Part shown: one piece after another, positions 8,717 through 18,135 of the stretch
Layout: every line of letters starts with the position of its first letter
Position numbering within the stretch: position 1 is the first letter of the stretch
NCBI RefSeq assembly: GCF_900115165.1
Contig: NZ_FOVP01000004.1
Location: forward strand, 1 to 64,000
Reading direction: 5' to 3'
Origin: Roseovarius lutimaris
GTDB taxonomy: Bacteria; Pseudomonadota; Alphaproteobacteria; Rhodobacterales; Rhodobacteraceae
Length of the DNA stretch: 64,000 nt
Made by a program: the position numbers and the translations under genes
The notes under the pieces: model-generated
Databases searched by the model: none
The model's input: the letters and a program-made list of their open reading frames with translations, nothing else
Told to the model about the DNA's origin: nothing

Positions 8717-9745
8717 TCAGTATGAGACCTCGGGGCGAAAGCCCTCGGGGATGCCATCCACCTCGTCAAGCATCAGATCGGCCATCACCTGCCCGACCTT
8801 GGGGGCCATGCCAAAGCCGATCTTGAAGCCGCCATTGGCGATGAATTCACCCGCGCGCAGGGGGTGCGCCCCGAGCATCGGCGCGCGGCTGCGGCTGCGC
8901 GGGCGAATACCCGCCCACCGGGCCAGCACCGGCGCATCGGCCAAAACCGGCACCGCCGCGCGCGCCCGCGCGATCACCGCGTCAAGCTGGTCGTCGGTGG
9001 TGGTGGGCTCGTCGTAGGTGGTCTCGCTGGTCGATCCGACCGCTGTGGTGCCATCCTCATGCGGGATGATATGAAGCGTGTCGGCAAAAAGCTGAGGCAG
9101 GCTTGCCGCGTCATAACCCAACAGCGCGCCCTGCCCCTTGACGCCATGGCCGACGCTGCGGCTATGGGCATGGCTTAGCTCTTGCAGGTCCGCAACGCCG
9201 GTGGCCCAGATCACCCGACCCTCGAGCACGCCCGAGGGCACCACCTCGCCGCCCTTCGTGCGAATCGCCGCCACAAGCGCGGCGCAGGCGCGGCGCGGAT
9301 GCAGGCGCGCGCTGAGCGTGTCCTCGATCAGATATCCGGTGGGCGTGAACGGGGCCCACTCCCCCCCGGCCCTGATCACGCGCCAGTCCGCCTTGCCCTG
9401 CCAGAGATCGCGCGCGGTAAGGGCGCGGGCATTGGCCAGCGTCAAAGCCGCCTCATTGGCAATCGGTTGCAACCGCCCAAGGCGGCCGTAACCCGGCGAT
9501 TGACCCGAGGCCTCGGCGACTCCGGCCCAAAAGGCGCGCGCCATGAGCAGGCTCTTGAATTGAAACGCCTTTTTGTCATTCCAGTTTTCCGGCACATGCG
9601 GGGCCAACGCACCGACGATACCCCCCGACGCCCCTGCACCGGGGCCATGGGGATCAATCACCCGCACCCGCGCGCCGCGCCGTACACAGGTCCACGCCAC
9701 CGAAAGGCCAAAGATCCCCGCCCCCATTACCGTTATATCGGCCAT
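8717..9745 (-). CDS. FAD-dependent oxidoreductase, MnmC-C/DAAO family
   Basis: 342 residues from the ATG at 9745. N-terminal GxGxxG FAD-binding loop (VMGAGIFGLSVAW) and an acidic residue ending the second strand; C-terminal GIRPRSRSRAPMLG and FIANGGFKIGFG segments of DAAO-type oxidases. It is divergent from the MnmC-N-type methyltransferase at 9809, only 63 bp away. In E. coli these two activities are fused in MnmC, so I infer this is the separate oxidase half acting on cmnm5-U34 of tRNA. A glycine or D-amino-acid oxidase role cannot be excluded from sequence alone. Confidence 0.75.
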   Translation of the reverse strand: MADITVMGAGIFGLSVAWTCVRRGARVRVIDPHGPGAGASGGIVGALAPHVPENWNDKKAFQFKSLLMARAFWAGVAEASGQSPGYGRLGRLQPIANEAALTLANARALTARDLWQGKADWRVIRAGGEWAPFTPTGYLIEDTLSARLHPRRACAALVAAIRTKGGEVVPSGVLEGRVIWATGVADLQELSHAHSRSVGHGVKGQGALLGYDAASLPQLFADTLHIIPHEDGTTAVGSTSETTYDEPTTTDDQLDAVIARARAAVPVLADAPVLARWAGIRPRSRSRAPMLGAHPLRAGEFIANGGFKIGFGMAPKVGQVMADLMLDEVDGIPEGFRPEVSY

Positions 9746-9808
9746 TGCCAAAGCGCCTGTCCCCCTGCATGGTCACGCCCATCCACCCCCGCTTTAAAGG
9801 ATCACAGC

Positions 9809-10486
9809 ATGCAGGGCCAGCAGGTCGATATCCTCTGGAATGACGGCGATATTCCCGTCTCGACCCGGTTTGATGATCCCTATTTCAGCCTTGAGAACGG
9901 GTTGGCGGAAACGCGGCATGTGTTTCTGACGGGCAATGACCTTCCGGCGCGGTTTTACGATGGGTTTCACATTGCCGAGCTGGGTTTTGGCACCGGCTTG
10001 AACCTTTTGGCAAGCCTCGCCGCATGGCGTGCGGCCAATGTCGACGGGCGACTGCATTTCACCACGTTCGAGGCCTATCCAATGAGCCCCGAACAGATGC
10101 GACGCGCACAGTCGGCCTTTCCCGAGCTGTCGGATGTCGCGGCAGAACTTGCGCCGCTTTGGCAGGGCGGTGCGCAGGTGATTACGCTGACCGACCTGAC
10201 ATTCACCCTGATCGAGGGCGATGCGCGCCAGACCCTTGCCGATTGGCAAGGCCAGGCCGATGCATGGTTTCTCGACGGGTTTTCCCCGGCCAAGAACCCC
10301 GAGCTTTGGCAAGACGACCTTTTGGCCGAGGTCGCACGGCACACAACCGCCACCGGCACGGCGGCGACCTATACGGCGGCGGGTTTCGTGCGCCGTGGGC
10401 TTGAGGCGGCTGGATTTGTCGTGACCCGTCAGCCGGGGTTTGGCCGCAAACGCCATATGACCACCGCCACGAAGGGCACGACATGA
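9809..10486 (+). CDS. mnmD: tRNA 5-methylaminomethyl-2-thiouridine methyltransferase (MnmC N-domain type, MnmD)
   Basis: 225 residues. SAM-dependent methyltransferase of the DUF752/MnmC-N family, which makes mnm5-U34 in tRNA. Visible: the opening DILWNDGDIPVSTRFDDPYF, the SAM-binding ELGFGTGLN loop near residues 54-62, and the family signature AWFLDGFSPAKNPELW near 150-165. The ATG at 9809 follows AAAGGATC. Much longer upstream reading frame is antisense to the oxidoreductase and is not coding. Its stop overlaps the next gene by ATGA. Stand-alone form with the oxidase divergent, versus the fused gammaproteobacterial MnmC. Confidence 0.9.
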   Translation: MQGQQVDILWNDGDIPVSTRFDDPYFSLENGLAETRHVFLTGNDLPARFYDGFHIAELGFGTGLNLLASLAAWRAANVDGRLHFTTFEAYPMSPEQMRRAQSAFPELSDVAAELAPLWQGGAQVITLTDLTFTLIEGDARQTLADWQGQADAWFLDGFSPAKNPELWQDDLLAEVARHTTATGTAATYTAAGFVRRGLEAAGFVVTRQPGFGRKRHMTTATKGTT

Positions 10487-11349
10487 ACGCACAAAACACC
10501 CGGCTGGGGATCTGGCTGATGATCGCCACGACGTTTATCTTTGCGGTGCAGGACGGCATTTCGCGCCATCTTGCGGGCGAATACAACGTGCTGATGGTGG
10601 TGATGATCCGCTATTGGTTCTTTGCCGCCTTCGTCATGACCATCGCCAGCCGCAAGGCGGGCGGGTTGCGCGCCGCCGCCACCACGAGCCAGCCGTTGAT
10701 GCAGGCGTTTCGCTCGCTGCTTCTGGTGACCGAGATCTGCGTAATGATCTTTGGATTTACCCTGTTGGGCCTTGTCGAAAGCCATGCGGTTTTTGCCTGT
10801 TATCCGCTGTTGATCGCCGCGTTGTCGGGGCCGGTTCTGGGGGAAAAGGTCGGCTGGCGGCGGTGGCTGGCCATCGGGGTTGGCTTTGTCGGGGTGATCA
10901 TCATCCTCGAGCCGGGCTTTGGGGTGTTCGAACCGCAAGCCATCGTGCCGCTGATCGCCGCGTTGATGTTTGCGCTTTACGGCCTGTTGACGCGCTACGT
11001 GGCGCGTCGCGATACTGCCGCGACAAGCTTTTTCTGGACCGGCACGGTCGGCTCTGTGGCGATGACCGCCGTTGGCATGTGGTTCTGGGAGCCGATGATC
11101 GCCTCTGACTGGGTCTGGATGGGCGCGCTATGCATCACCGGCGCCGCGGGGCACTGGACCCTGATCAAATGCTATGAGGTCGCCGAGGCAAGCGCGGTTC
11201 AGCCTTTTGCCTATCTGCAACTAATGTTTGCCAGCACGATCGGCATTCTGGCCTTTTCCGAAACGATCCGCCTGAATGTGGCGCTCGGTGGCGCGCTTAT
11301 CGTCGGCGCGGGGCTGTTTACACTCTGGCGGCAACGCCGCGCTGCCTAG
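10483..11349 (+). CDS. DMT-family (EamA) transporter
   Basis: 288 residues with about ten hydrophobic segments forming two EamA repeats, the 10-TMS inner-membrane drug/metabolite exporter fold. It starts with the ATGA overlap of mnmD, so the two are translationally coupled. Typical features are FAVQDGISRHLAGEYN after TM1, the Glu-Pro turn in VIIILEPGFG and AEASAVQPFAYLQLMFA in the second half. Substrate unknown; members export amino acids, nucleobases or metabolites. Confidence 0.88.
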   Translation: MNAQNTRLGIWLMIATTFIFAVQDGISRHLAGEYNVLMVVMIRYWFFAAFVMTIASRKAGGLRAAATTSQPLMQAFRSLLLVTEICVMIFGFTLLGLVESHAVFACYPLLIAALSGPVLGEKVGWRRWLAIGVGFVGVIIILEPGFGVFEPQAIVPLIAALMFALYGLLTRYVARRDTAATSFFWTGTVGSVAMTAVGMWFWEPMIASDWVWMGALCITGAAGHWTLIKCYEVAEASAVQPFAYLQLMFASTIGILAFSETIRLNVALGGALIVGAGLFTLWRQRRAA

Positions 11350-11506
11350 GCCAAGCCGCTCGGCAAGAGGGTGTGGCAATCCGCCACAGGCCAGCAGATG
11401 CCCCACCGGGGTACGCTCAAGGCAACGCAGCCCCATTCATTACTCGGGCCAGCGACGGATTTTGGAACAATCGGCCTGTTTTATTGGGGTCGGGAAATTG
11501 GTGGCG

Positions 11507-11899
11507 ATGAAAATCGGCAGAATCATCAACGCGATAAAAGCTCTGGGCATGCTCCCGGCGTTTCTTGTCGTGCTGCTTGTCCTGCGTGTCGCCGCCTCCG
11601 CCGCGGTCGAATGTCAACACGAACTGGCAGCGCAGGCCGCGCAGGCCAAGGTCGCCGCGCATGCGCAGCATAGTGACCACAACCCCGGCCAGACCGACAA
11701 ACACGAAGCCCATCACGTTTTCACGCCCTGCCCGTTCTTCAAAACTGCGGGGGCATTGCCGGATTGTGACATCGACCCGGATGCCACCAACCTTGTCTAC
11801 TCACGGACACATGTACCGAATGACGATTTTCGGGCGGCGGCAGGCGATTTGCCTGCCGCCTACAGCTCTCGCGCGCCGCCGGTGTCGGCCCTGGGATAG
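11507..11899 (+). CDS. small exported His/Cys protein, first copy of the Met-rich cassette
   Basis: 130 residues from ATG 11507. Hydrophobic signal or anchor at residues 12-33 (LGMLPAFLVVLLVLRVAAS). The middle is His-rich (AHAQHSDHNPG, DKHEAHHVF) followed by a CPFF motif and one more Cys. This resembles the DUF2946-type small exported proteins found beside copper-related genes, as does its partner at 13457; both share an LxLRV membrane segment and a CPxF motif. It precedes the Met-rich beta-barrel gene at 12188. A metal-binding role is inferred from His/Cys content only. Longer frames upstream lack a signal peptide. Confidence 0.6.
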   Translation: MKIGRIINAIKALGMLPAFLVVLLVLRVAASAAVECQHELAAQAAQAKVAAHAQHSDHNPGQTDKHEAHHVFTPCPFFKTAGALPDCDIDPDATNLVYSRTHVPNDDFRAAAGDLPAAYSSRAPPVSALG

Positions 11900-12187
11900 C
11901 TGGCATTCGCCGATTGGTCCTGCCCGTGCGCCCTGTCGAATTATCGGCCTTGGTGCATCTCCAGCGGGACATCCGGCGCACGCGCGCCTGCCGCATAGTT
12001 ACGTAGTTACCTGTTCAGCCAAATCGCTTTTCCGCCCCGTGCAAACGTGGGCCGGTGGGTGCTTCGGAACCGGTGAACAGGGCCATATCGGCCATGCCAG
12101 CCCCCATTACGGCCTGACTTTATCACCTTCGATTTGGTCCGGCCTTTGAAGAGCCAAGCCCTAAAACAATAAAATGAGTTATCTCAC

Positions 12188-13330
12188 ATGACACAGGTTT
12201 CCCTGCGCGCAGCCGCATTCTGCGCCACCCTTTCGCTGACCGCCCTCGCCGCCCCGGTTTTTGCCCATGAAGACGATCCGGTTCCCGCCAATGATGCCGC
12301 CACGGGCTTCACCGTGACCACAACCGACCTGCCGCCGCTGCGGGCCGATGGTCACGCGCCGATTGGCGTGATGGGCGAACACCGCCACAAGCGAGGCGAG
12401 GTGATGCTGTCCTATCGGTTCATGCATATGGACATGCGCGGCAACCAGATCGGCAGCAACAACGTCAGCAACGACACGATTGCCACCACCGTTCCGAACC
12501 GCTTTTTCGGTGCCCCCGGCCAACCGCCCACATTGCGCATCGTGCCCACGGACATGCAGATGCAGATGCATATGTTTGGCGCCATGTATGCCCCCAATGA
12601 TCGCATCACCCTGATGGCGATGCTGCCCTATATTGATAAGCAGATGGATCACCTGACCTATCAGGGCGGTGCCGGCACCACGGTCCTGGGGGGCTTTCGC
12701 ACCAAATCCGAAGGCATCGGCGATGTGAAGGTCTCGGCGCTGATCGGGCTGATGGAGAGCGGCAACAACAAGGTTCACCTCAACATGGGTGTCAGCCTGC
12801 CGACCGGGTCAACCTCGGAGACCGGCACCATTCTTGCGCCCAACGGCACACGCCCCACTGTGCGCCTGCCCTATGCGATGCAGCTTGGTTCGGGCACCTA
12901 TGACCTCTTGCCCGGCATCACCTATAATGGCGGTCAGGGGCTTACCAAATGGGGCGCGCAGCTTTCGGGCGTCATCCGCACCGGCAAGAACAACGGTTAT
13001 CGCCTTGGCGATCAGCTCGCCGTGAGCACATGGGCCAGCTATCAGCCCGAACCCTGGATAAGCCTGTCGGGCCGCGTCGAGGCGCGCACCACCGGCGATA
13101 TCACCGGTCGTGACCCGTTGATCGCCGGGCCGGTGCAAACCGCCGACCCCGATAACTATGGCGGCGACACCGTCACGCTTTATGGCGGTTTCAACCTGAT
13201 GGGGCAAAGGGGCGCGCTGCGCGGCCATCGCCTTGCGTTCGAGTTGGGTGTGCCGATCTATCAGAAACTGAACGGCCCCCAAATGGAAACTGACTGGACC
13301 GCGACACTGGGCTGGCAGTTGGCGTTCTAA
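12188..13330 (+). CDS. Met-rich outer-membrane beta-barrel 'transporter' protein, copy 1
   Basis: 380 residues. Signal peptide of about 26 residues (ends PVFAHE). The rest is rich in alternating hydrophobic strands and ends in aromatic Phe (GWQLAF), as outer-membrane barrels do; it resembles the MetA-pathway-of-phenol-degradation (transporter) family. Met/His clusters near the N-terminus are marked: RFMHMDMRG and DMQMQMHMFGAMYAP. Paralogue of the gene at 13927; they share PTGSxxETG, LPYxxxxM, YGGDxVTLY and LGVPxYQxLNG blocks. Probably expressed with the small protein at 11507. Copper or other soft-metal handling is an inference from Met/His content. Confidence 0.7.
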   Translation: MTQVSLRAAAFCATLSLTALAAPVFAHEDDPVPANDAATGFTVTTTDLPPLRADGHAPIGVMGEHRHKRGEVMLSYRFMHMDMRGNQIGSNNVSNDTIATTVPNRFFGAPGQPPTLRIVPTDMQMQMHMFGAMYAPNDRITLMAMLPYIDKQMDHLTYQGGAGTTVLGGFRTKSEGIGDVKVSALIGLMESGNNKVHLNMGVSLPTGSTSETGTILAPNGTRPTVRLPYAMQLGSGTYDLLPGITYNGGQGLTKWGAQLSGVIRTGKNNGYRLGDQLAVSTWASYQPEPWISLSGRVEARTTGDITGRDPLIAGPVQTADPDNYGGDTVTLYGGFNLMGQRGALRGHRLAFELGVPIYQKLNGPQMETDWTATLGWQLAF

Positions 13331-13456
13331 GGCGATCCGGGCGCGCGGCCCAGCCTGCGCGCCCGGCCCTGCGGCAAAAGGGGCCAATCGGCCCGGCCGC
13401 ACTTCACAAATTCGTGAGCGAGCATATAACAGCCCGAAACCACCATCAAGGCAGGC

Positions 13457-13858
13457 ATGCGGCGCACAAATTCACACATGAAATCAGGCGCCCGTAGCTT
13501 TTTGGCGATCCTGATTGCCTGCCTTCTAGCGCTGCGCGTGACGGCCTTGCCGATGGTGATGGCAGGCGGCGCGCCCGGCCCCGGCATGATGGCAATCTGC
13601 ACCGGCGCCGAGATCATCTATATCCCCATCGGCGGCCAGAGCCTGCCTTTGGAGCGCGCGTCCGGCGAGGGCGAGACACAGCACGATCCCTGCCCCGCCT
13701 TTGGTGTCGTCGCAGCCCTTGTTTCCCCCGACCTGCCGCTTTCCATTCCAAGCCGCCTGAGCATCTCGAAACAGATCGCACCGCCCGCCCTATTTTGGGC
13801 AAGCGCTGCGCGGCCCGCCGGATATCATCCGCGCGCGCCACCATATCTTTGGTCCTGA
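13457..13858 (+). CDS. small exported DUF2946-like protein, second copy of the Met-rich cassette
   Basis: 133 residues from ATG 13457, chosen because AAGGCAGG lies just upstream; ATG 13478 lacks an SD. Membrane/signal segment at residues 14-31 (FLAILIACLLALRVTALP), then MMAICTGAE and HDPCPAFGV, the two Cys motifs typical of DUF2946-type proteins. Its LALRV and CPAFG motifs match LVLRV and CPFFK of the protein at 11507, and each is followed by one Met-rich barrel gene. Role unknown; the family is seen near copper chaperones and TonB receptors. Confidence 0.65.
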   Translation: MRRTNSHMKSGARSFLAILIACLLALRVTALPMVMAGGAPGPGMMAICTGAEIIYIPIGGQSLPLERASGEGETQHDPCPAFGVVAALVSPDLPLSIPSRLSISKQIAPPALFWASAARPAGYHPRAPPYLWS

Positions 13859-13926
13859 AGACCCACGCCTTTCAACACCAAGACCGAAATAGAGGGCCGC
13901 CACAGGGCGCGCCCGATCCGAAAGAT

Positions 13927-15084
13927 ATGATGATGATCAACCGAACCTTTGGCGCGGCGCTTGCCTGCGCCGGATTGCTGGCCACAATGGCCACAATGGC
14001 CACCGCCCAGACCATGCCCCAGCAGGGCGACGACATGATGCCGCAAGACATGAGCGACATGAACGACATGCCTCATGCCGGGAAACACCACCAAATGCAC
14101 CGCCACGGCCCGATTGGCGTGCCGGGACGGCATCAATTGCCCAAGGGCAAACTGGTGCTGACCTATCGCTATGGCGGCATGGAAATGTCGGGCATCCGTC
14201 AGGGCACCAATGACATGGATGCCAACACCCTTGTCACCACCGTGCCAAACGCCTTTGCCGCCCTGCCCGGACAGCCGCCCACCATCCGCGTCGCCCCGGT
14301 CAACATGAGCATGGACATGCATATGCTGGGCGCGATGTATGCCCCAAGCAAGCGGCTTACCTTGATGGGGATGCTGCCCTATGTGGAAAAATCCATGACC
14401 ATGCGCACCTATGCGGGGCCTGTCGGCACCACTGTTCTGGGCGACAACACCACCAGATCGAACGGGCTCGGCGATATCCGGCTCGGGGCTTTGCTGGCGC
14501 TCAACAAGACGCCCAAGGGCGGCGCACGCCTTGGGCTTGGGCTTAGCCTGCCGACCGGGTCGATCACCGAGACCGGGCAGATGCTCTCGCCGATGAACAC
14601 CCGCCCCACCCGGCGGCTGGCTTATTCGATGCAACTTGGATCGGGCACCTTTGACCTTCACCCAAGCCTGACCTACGAAACCGGACGCGGTGCGCTCAAC
14701 TGGGGTGGCCAGATGCGCGCAATCGTGCGTTTGGGCGATAATGACGAGGGCTATCGTCTTGGGCATGAGGCCGCGCTAAGCGGATGGCTCAGCTATCGCG
14801 CCGCGCCTTGGATAAGCTATTCCGGACGCGCCGAATATCGCCATGCCGGGCGGATCAAAGGCCGCGACAGCAATATTGCCGGCCCCTCGCTTGGGGCCGA
14901 TCCGCGCAATTATGGCGGCGACTATGTCACGCTCTATGCCGGGGCCGATCTCACGCCGCGCCGCGGACCTCTTAAGGGACAGCTATTGGGGGTCGAACTT
15001 GGCGTGCCGGTCTATCAGAACCTCAACGGGGTGCAGTCAAAGACCGATTGGTCAATTGCCGTCGCCTGGCGCAAACCGTTCTAA
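13927..15084 (+). CDS. Met-rich outer-membrane beta-barrel 'transporter' protein, copy 2
   Basis: 385 residues from the first of three consecutive ATGs (13927); any of the three may be used. Signal peptide ends ATMATAQT. The mature N-terminus is strikingly Met/Asp/His-rich (DDMMPQDMSDMNDMPHAG, KHHQMHRHGPIGV), and a second Met cluster reads NMSMDMHMLGAMYAP. The barrel part aligns over its whole length with the protein at 12188, by eye about 45 % identical, and ends in KPF. Upstream in-frame codons overlap the preceding gene and are unlikely to be coding. Converges with slt through the inverted repeat at 15091-15121. Confidence 0.7.
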   Translation: MMMINRTFGAALACAGLLATMATMATAQTMPQQGDDMMPQDMSDMNDMPHAGKHHQMHRHGPIGVPGRHQLPKGKLVLTYRYGGMEMSGIRQGTNDMDANTLVTTVPNAFAALPGQPPTIRVAPVNMSMDMHMLGAMYAPSKRLTLMGMLPYVEKSMTMRTYAGPVGTTVLGDNTTRSNGLGDIRLGALLALNKTPKGGARLGLGLSLPTGSITETGQMLSPMNTRPTRRLAYSMQLGSGTFDLHPSLTYETGRGALNWGGQMRAIVRLGDNDEGYRLGHEAALSGWLSYRAAPWISYSGRAEYRHAGRIKGRDSNIAGPSLGADPRNYGGDYVTLYAGADLTPRRGPLKGQLLGVELGVPVYQNLNGVQSKTDWSIAVAWRKPF

Positions 15085-15090
15085 GACCCC

Positions 15091-15121
15091 GCCCCCTTTG
15101 GCCCTAATCTCCAAGGGGGGC
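15091..15121. terminator. convergent-gene inverted repeat
   Basis: GCCCCCTTTGG at 15091-15101 and CCAAGGGGGGC at 15111-15121, 11-bp arms with one mismatch and a 9-bp loop. It sits between the barrel gene stop (15084) and overlaps the slt stop (15104). There is no good T-run on either side, so it may be a weak bidirectional terminator. Confidence 0.4.
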
Positions 15122-17056
15122 GACACTGCTGCCGCGCAGCTCTTGCGTGAAGGGCGTTGGCAGCGGCTCTTTGCCCAGACGCGCGCGATAGGCCGGAAGG
15201 CTTTCCGCGACGCGCATCACGTAGTTGCGGGTCTCGCGAAACGGGATATGCTCGATCCAGTCGACAATCGCATCGCCGTTGGTGTCACGCGGATCGCCAT
15301 ATTCCGCCAACCATTGCGCCGCTCGTCCCGGCCCCGCGTTATAGCCCGCCGCGACCAGCACCACATTGCCATCAAACCGCGCGCCTAATTGCGCCAGATA
15401 GGTCGCGCCAAGCCGGGCATTATAGGCCCAGTCGACAAGCACCTTGTCACGCTCATATGCAATCCCGAGATCGCGCGCCACATCGCGTGCGGTGCCCGGC
15501 ATCACCTGCATAAGGCCCCGTGCACCCGCGCCGCTGACCACCGACGGATTGAACTCGCTTTCGCGCCGGGCAATCGCCAGCACCATTTCGGTTGGCGCCG
15601 CAAGCGACATATCGGCCAACGGATGCAGGGCATAATAGGGCGCTTCGATCACGAGGCCGCGCTGTGCGGCGGCTTTGCCAATCATCACCTGCAAATGCGG
15701 TTGCTTCAATTCGTCAAGCATCTGGCCCATCTGGCCAAGCCCGGTGCGATCCTGCGCTTCTGAAAGATGAATGAAAAACCGCCGCGCAAGCCCGAGATCG
15801 CCCATCGCAAGCGCCAGCGTGCCGATCTCTTGCAGGTCGCTTGTTGCAAAATCCGCCCGACGCCAGGGCGGGAAGGTTTCCCGCCCCGCCAGCATCGGAT
15901 CGACCGGCAGGCCTGCTTTTTCCGCTGCCAGCAGCCCGTAAAAGCTTGTCTGATAGGCGGCCCCCTCGCCATAGGCGAGCTTGCCGGCCTCATGATCCCC
16001 AAGCGCCTCTTGCGCGCGCCCGATCCAATAACCCGCGCGACCAAGCGAAATCGGCGTTTCAACCGCCGCGCGGAAGCGTTGGAAATGATCAAGCGCCAAT
16101 GCCGGCGCCTCAAGATAACGCAATGCAAGATAGCCCGACAACCATTCCAGATCGGCGTAATTCGCGCCCTCGACAAGCTGATGCACCGACGCCAGATCAT
16201 AGGCCAGTTGCGCCTTGCCATCGCGCATCTGCTGGCGGGCCAGGGCGCGTCGCCAACTGGCCCAACGCTCGGGCTCGCCAAGCCCCGCCTTGATCCGGCT
16301 TTGGCGCAGGATCACCGCAATGGCCTTGTCAGGGTCGTTTCTCAGATATCTGTTGAATAGCTCATAGGCGATGCCGGGGTGACGTTCCTGCGCCGCGCTC
16401 AGCCCCTCGCCGCCGTCTTTCTCTACCTGTTGGCGCAATTCGGCCAGCCTGCGTTCGGGCGCGCTGACCAGAGGCAGCATATCGGCCACATCGCGCAACC
16501 CCCGCCAAAGCGCCATTTCAAGGCGGTCGGCATGATGCGGCGCCAAAAGTGCGCCATGCTCGGCCAGAAAATCGTGATGCTCCTCGGTTGTCAGATCAAG
16601 CGTGCGCCAACCAAGAACCACGCCAGCCTCGGCATCGCCCACCCGGCCACGCGCGACAAGCGCCCGGGCATAGTTCAGCACCCCGGTGCCGGTCTGCGGC
16701 CTATAGCCCTCATAAAACGCCAGCACGTCGTCAAACGCCGCATGGGCCATCGCCTCTTCGCTCTGTCGGCGCAGATACTCAAGCCCCGGCCAATGGCCAT
16801 TTCGATTGAGAAACGCCAACACCTCGGCGGGCGCGCCTCGCCCGGCGCGCAGGCGATACCATTCAATCAGATCCCCCGCCGCGGCCCCGTCGCGCCGCGC
16901 CAATTGCGCCGCCATATCCCAGCGGCCGCCCTGCATCGCCTCAAGCGCACTGGCCAGAGGGCGCGGGGCAATGCGTGGCAAATCGGCGGCATGCGCCGTC
17001 AAAACCGACCCGATAAACCCCAGAACAAGGGTGCATACGCGCAACATCTCTTGCAT
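15104..17056 (-). CDS. slt: lytic transglycosylase (Slt70-type)
   Basis: 650 residues. Periplasmic enzyme cleaving peptidoglycan glycan strands with 1,6-anhydro product formation. Signal peptide of ~24 residues (ends LTAHAAD), a long alpha-superhelical region (about 30-470), then the goose-lysozyme-like catalytic domain: the catalytic Glu is in IARRESEFNPSVVS, followed by GARGLMQVMPGTA and AYNARLGATYL and AAGYNAGPGRA. Length matches Slt70. It is divergent from dapA with about 150 bp between the starts. Confidence 0.93.
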   Translation of the reverse strand: MQEMLRVCTLVLGFIGSVLTAHAADLPRIAPRPLASALEAMQGGRWDMAAQLARRDGAAAGDLIEWYRLRAGRGAPAEVLAFLNRNGHWPGLEYLRRQSEEAMAHAAFDDVLAFYEGYRPQTGTGVLNYARALVARGRVGDAEAGVVLGWRTLDLTTEEHHDFLAEHGALLAPHHADRLEMALWRGLRDVADMLPLVSAPERRLAELRQQVEKDGGEGLSAAQERHPGIAYELFNRYLRNDPDKAIAVILRQSRIKAGLGEPERWASWRRALARQQMRDGKAQLAYDLASVHQLVEGANYADLEWLSGYLALRYLEAPALALDHFQRFRAAVETPISLGRAGYWIGRAQEALGDHEAGKLAYGEGAAYQTSFYGLLAAEKAGLPVDPMLAGRETFPPWRRADFATSDLQEIGTLALAMGDLGLARRFFIHLSEAQDRTGLGQMGQMLDELKQPHLQVMIGKAAAQRGLVIEAPYYALHPLADMSLAAPTEMVLAIARRESEFNPSVVSGAGARGLMQVMPGTARDVARDLGIAYERDKVLVDWAYNARLGATYLAQLGARFDGNVVLVAAGYNAGPGRAAQWLAEYGDPRDTNGDAIVDWIEHIPFRETRNYVMRVAESLPAYRARLGKEPLPTPFTQELRGSSVAPLGD

Positions 17057-17210
17057 TTCCCGCCATTGCGAAGGATAGACAGCGCCAGCCTATGCGTCAC
17101 ACGCGCCCGCGTCCATTCACAACACCCGGACCATGCGCGCCGAACCGCTCAGGCAAAGCTGATCACAGCGGGCGCCGCCCGCCCTCACGTAGAGACGAAA
17201 GGAGCGTGTC

Positions 17211-18086
17211 ATGTTCAAAGGATCTTTTCCTGCCCTGGTCACGCCGTTCAAGGACGGCGAGCTGGATCTGGATACGCTCAAGAAACTCGTCGACTGGCAT
17301 ATCAGTGAGGGCAGCCATGGCCTCGTGCCGGTCGGCACCACCGGTGAAAGCCCGACCCTGAGCCACGGCGAGCATGAAACCGTCGTCGCCGAAGTGGTCA
17401 AGGCCGCCGCAGGTCGCATTCCGGTGATCGCCGGGGCCGGGTCCAACAACACCCGCGAAGCGATGCGCCTGATGCAGCATGCCCTGTCGGTCGGGGCCAA
17501 CGCCGCGCTGGTGGTGACGCCCTATTACAACAAACCCACGCAGGCCGGTCTGATCGCCCATTTCACCGCGCTGCATGACTGCTGTGACCTGCCGATCGTG
17601 ATCTACAACATCCCCGGCCGCTCGGTCGTGGATATGACACCCGACACCATGGGCCAGCTTGCAAAACTGCCGCGCATTGTCGGCGTCAAGGATGCCACCG
17701 GCGATCTGGCCCGCGTCTGCGCCCAGCGGATCACCTGTGGCAAGGAGTTTGCCCAGATTTCCGGCGAAGACGGCACCGCCCATGGCTTTAATGCCCAGGG
17801 CGGACAAGGCGTGATTTCGGTCACCGCCAATGTCGCCCCCAAACTGGTGGCCCAGGTCCAAGAGGCAACGCTTGCGGGCGATTACGCCACGGCGCTTGAG
17901 ATTCAGGATCGTCTGATGCCGCTGCATCGCGCGATCTTTACCGAGCCGGGCGTCGTCGGCGTCAAGTACGCCATGTCGCGGCTTGGCCTGTGCAGTGACG
18001 AGGTCCGCTCGCCCCTGACCCCCCTCACCGAGCCGACCAAGGCGCTTGTCGATGCCGGTCTGCGTCACGCCGGTCTGCTCAACTAG
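17211..18086 (+). CDS. dapA: 4-hydroxy-tetrahydrodipicolinate synthase
   Basis: 291 residues. Condenses pyruvate with aspartate semialdehyde, the first committed step of lysine and meso-diaminopimelate synthesis. TIM-barrel motifs present: GTTGESPTL (residues 42-50), Tyr in IYNIPGR (about 132) and the Schiff-base Lys160 in [10 protein letters not shown]. The ATG at 17211 follows AAAGGAGCG. A hairpin terminator stands 15 bp after the stop. No odd features. Confidence 0.97.
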   Translation: MFKGSFPALVTPFKDGELDLDTLKKLVDWHISEGSHGLVPVGTTGESPTLSHGEHETVVAEVVKAAAGRIPVIAGAGSNNTREAMRLMQHALSVGANAALVVTPYYNKPTQAGLIAHFTALHDCCDLPIVIYNIPGRSVVDMTPDTMGQLAKLPRIVGVKDATGDLARVCAQRITCGKEFAQISGEDGTAHGFNAQGGQGVISVTANVAPKLVAQVQEATLAGDYATALEIQDRLMPLHRAIFTEPGVVGVKYAMSRLGLCSDEVRSPLTPLTEPTKALVDAGLRHAGLLN

Positions 18087-18100
18087 CCTCAAACGTAAAA

Positions 18101-18135
18101 GGATGAAGCAAGGTTTGCCCTGCTTCATCCCCTTC
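18101..18135 (+). terminator. rho-independent-type terminator after dapA
   Basis: Perfect 10-bp stem GGATGAAGCA (18101-18110) and TGCTTCATCC (18121-18130) with a 10-nt loop, then CCTTCTTCTT. The tail is T-rich but interrupted. Confidence 0.7.

Noticed and set aside
11565..12149. 194-codon plus-strand frame overlapping the small exported protein
   Set aside because: Out of frame with the signal-peptide ORF at 11507; Arg/Pro-rich shadow translation.
13980..14010. Short tandem repeat GCCACAATG x2 in the second barrel gene
   Set aside because: Lies in the signal-peptide coding part and keeps the frame; too short to be a meaningful repeat element.
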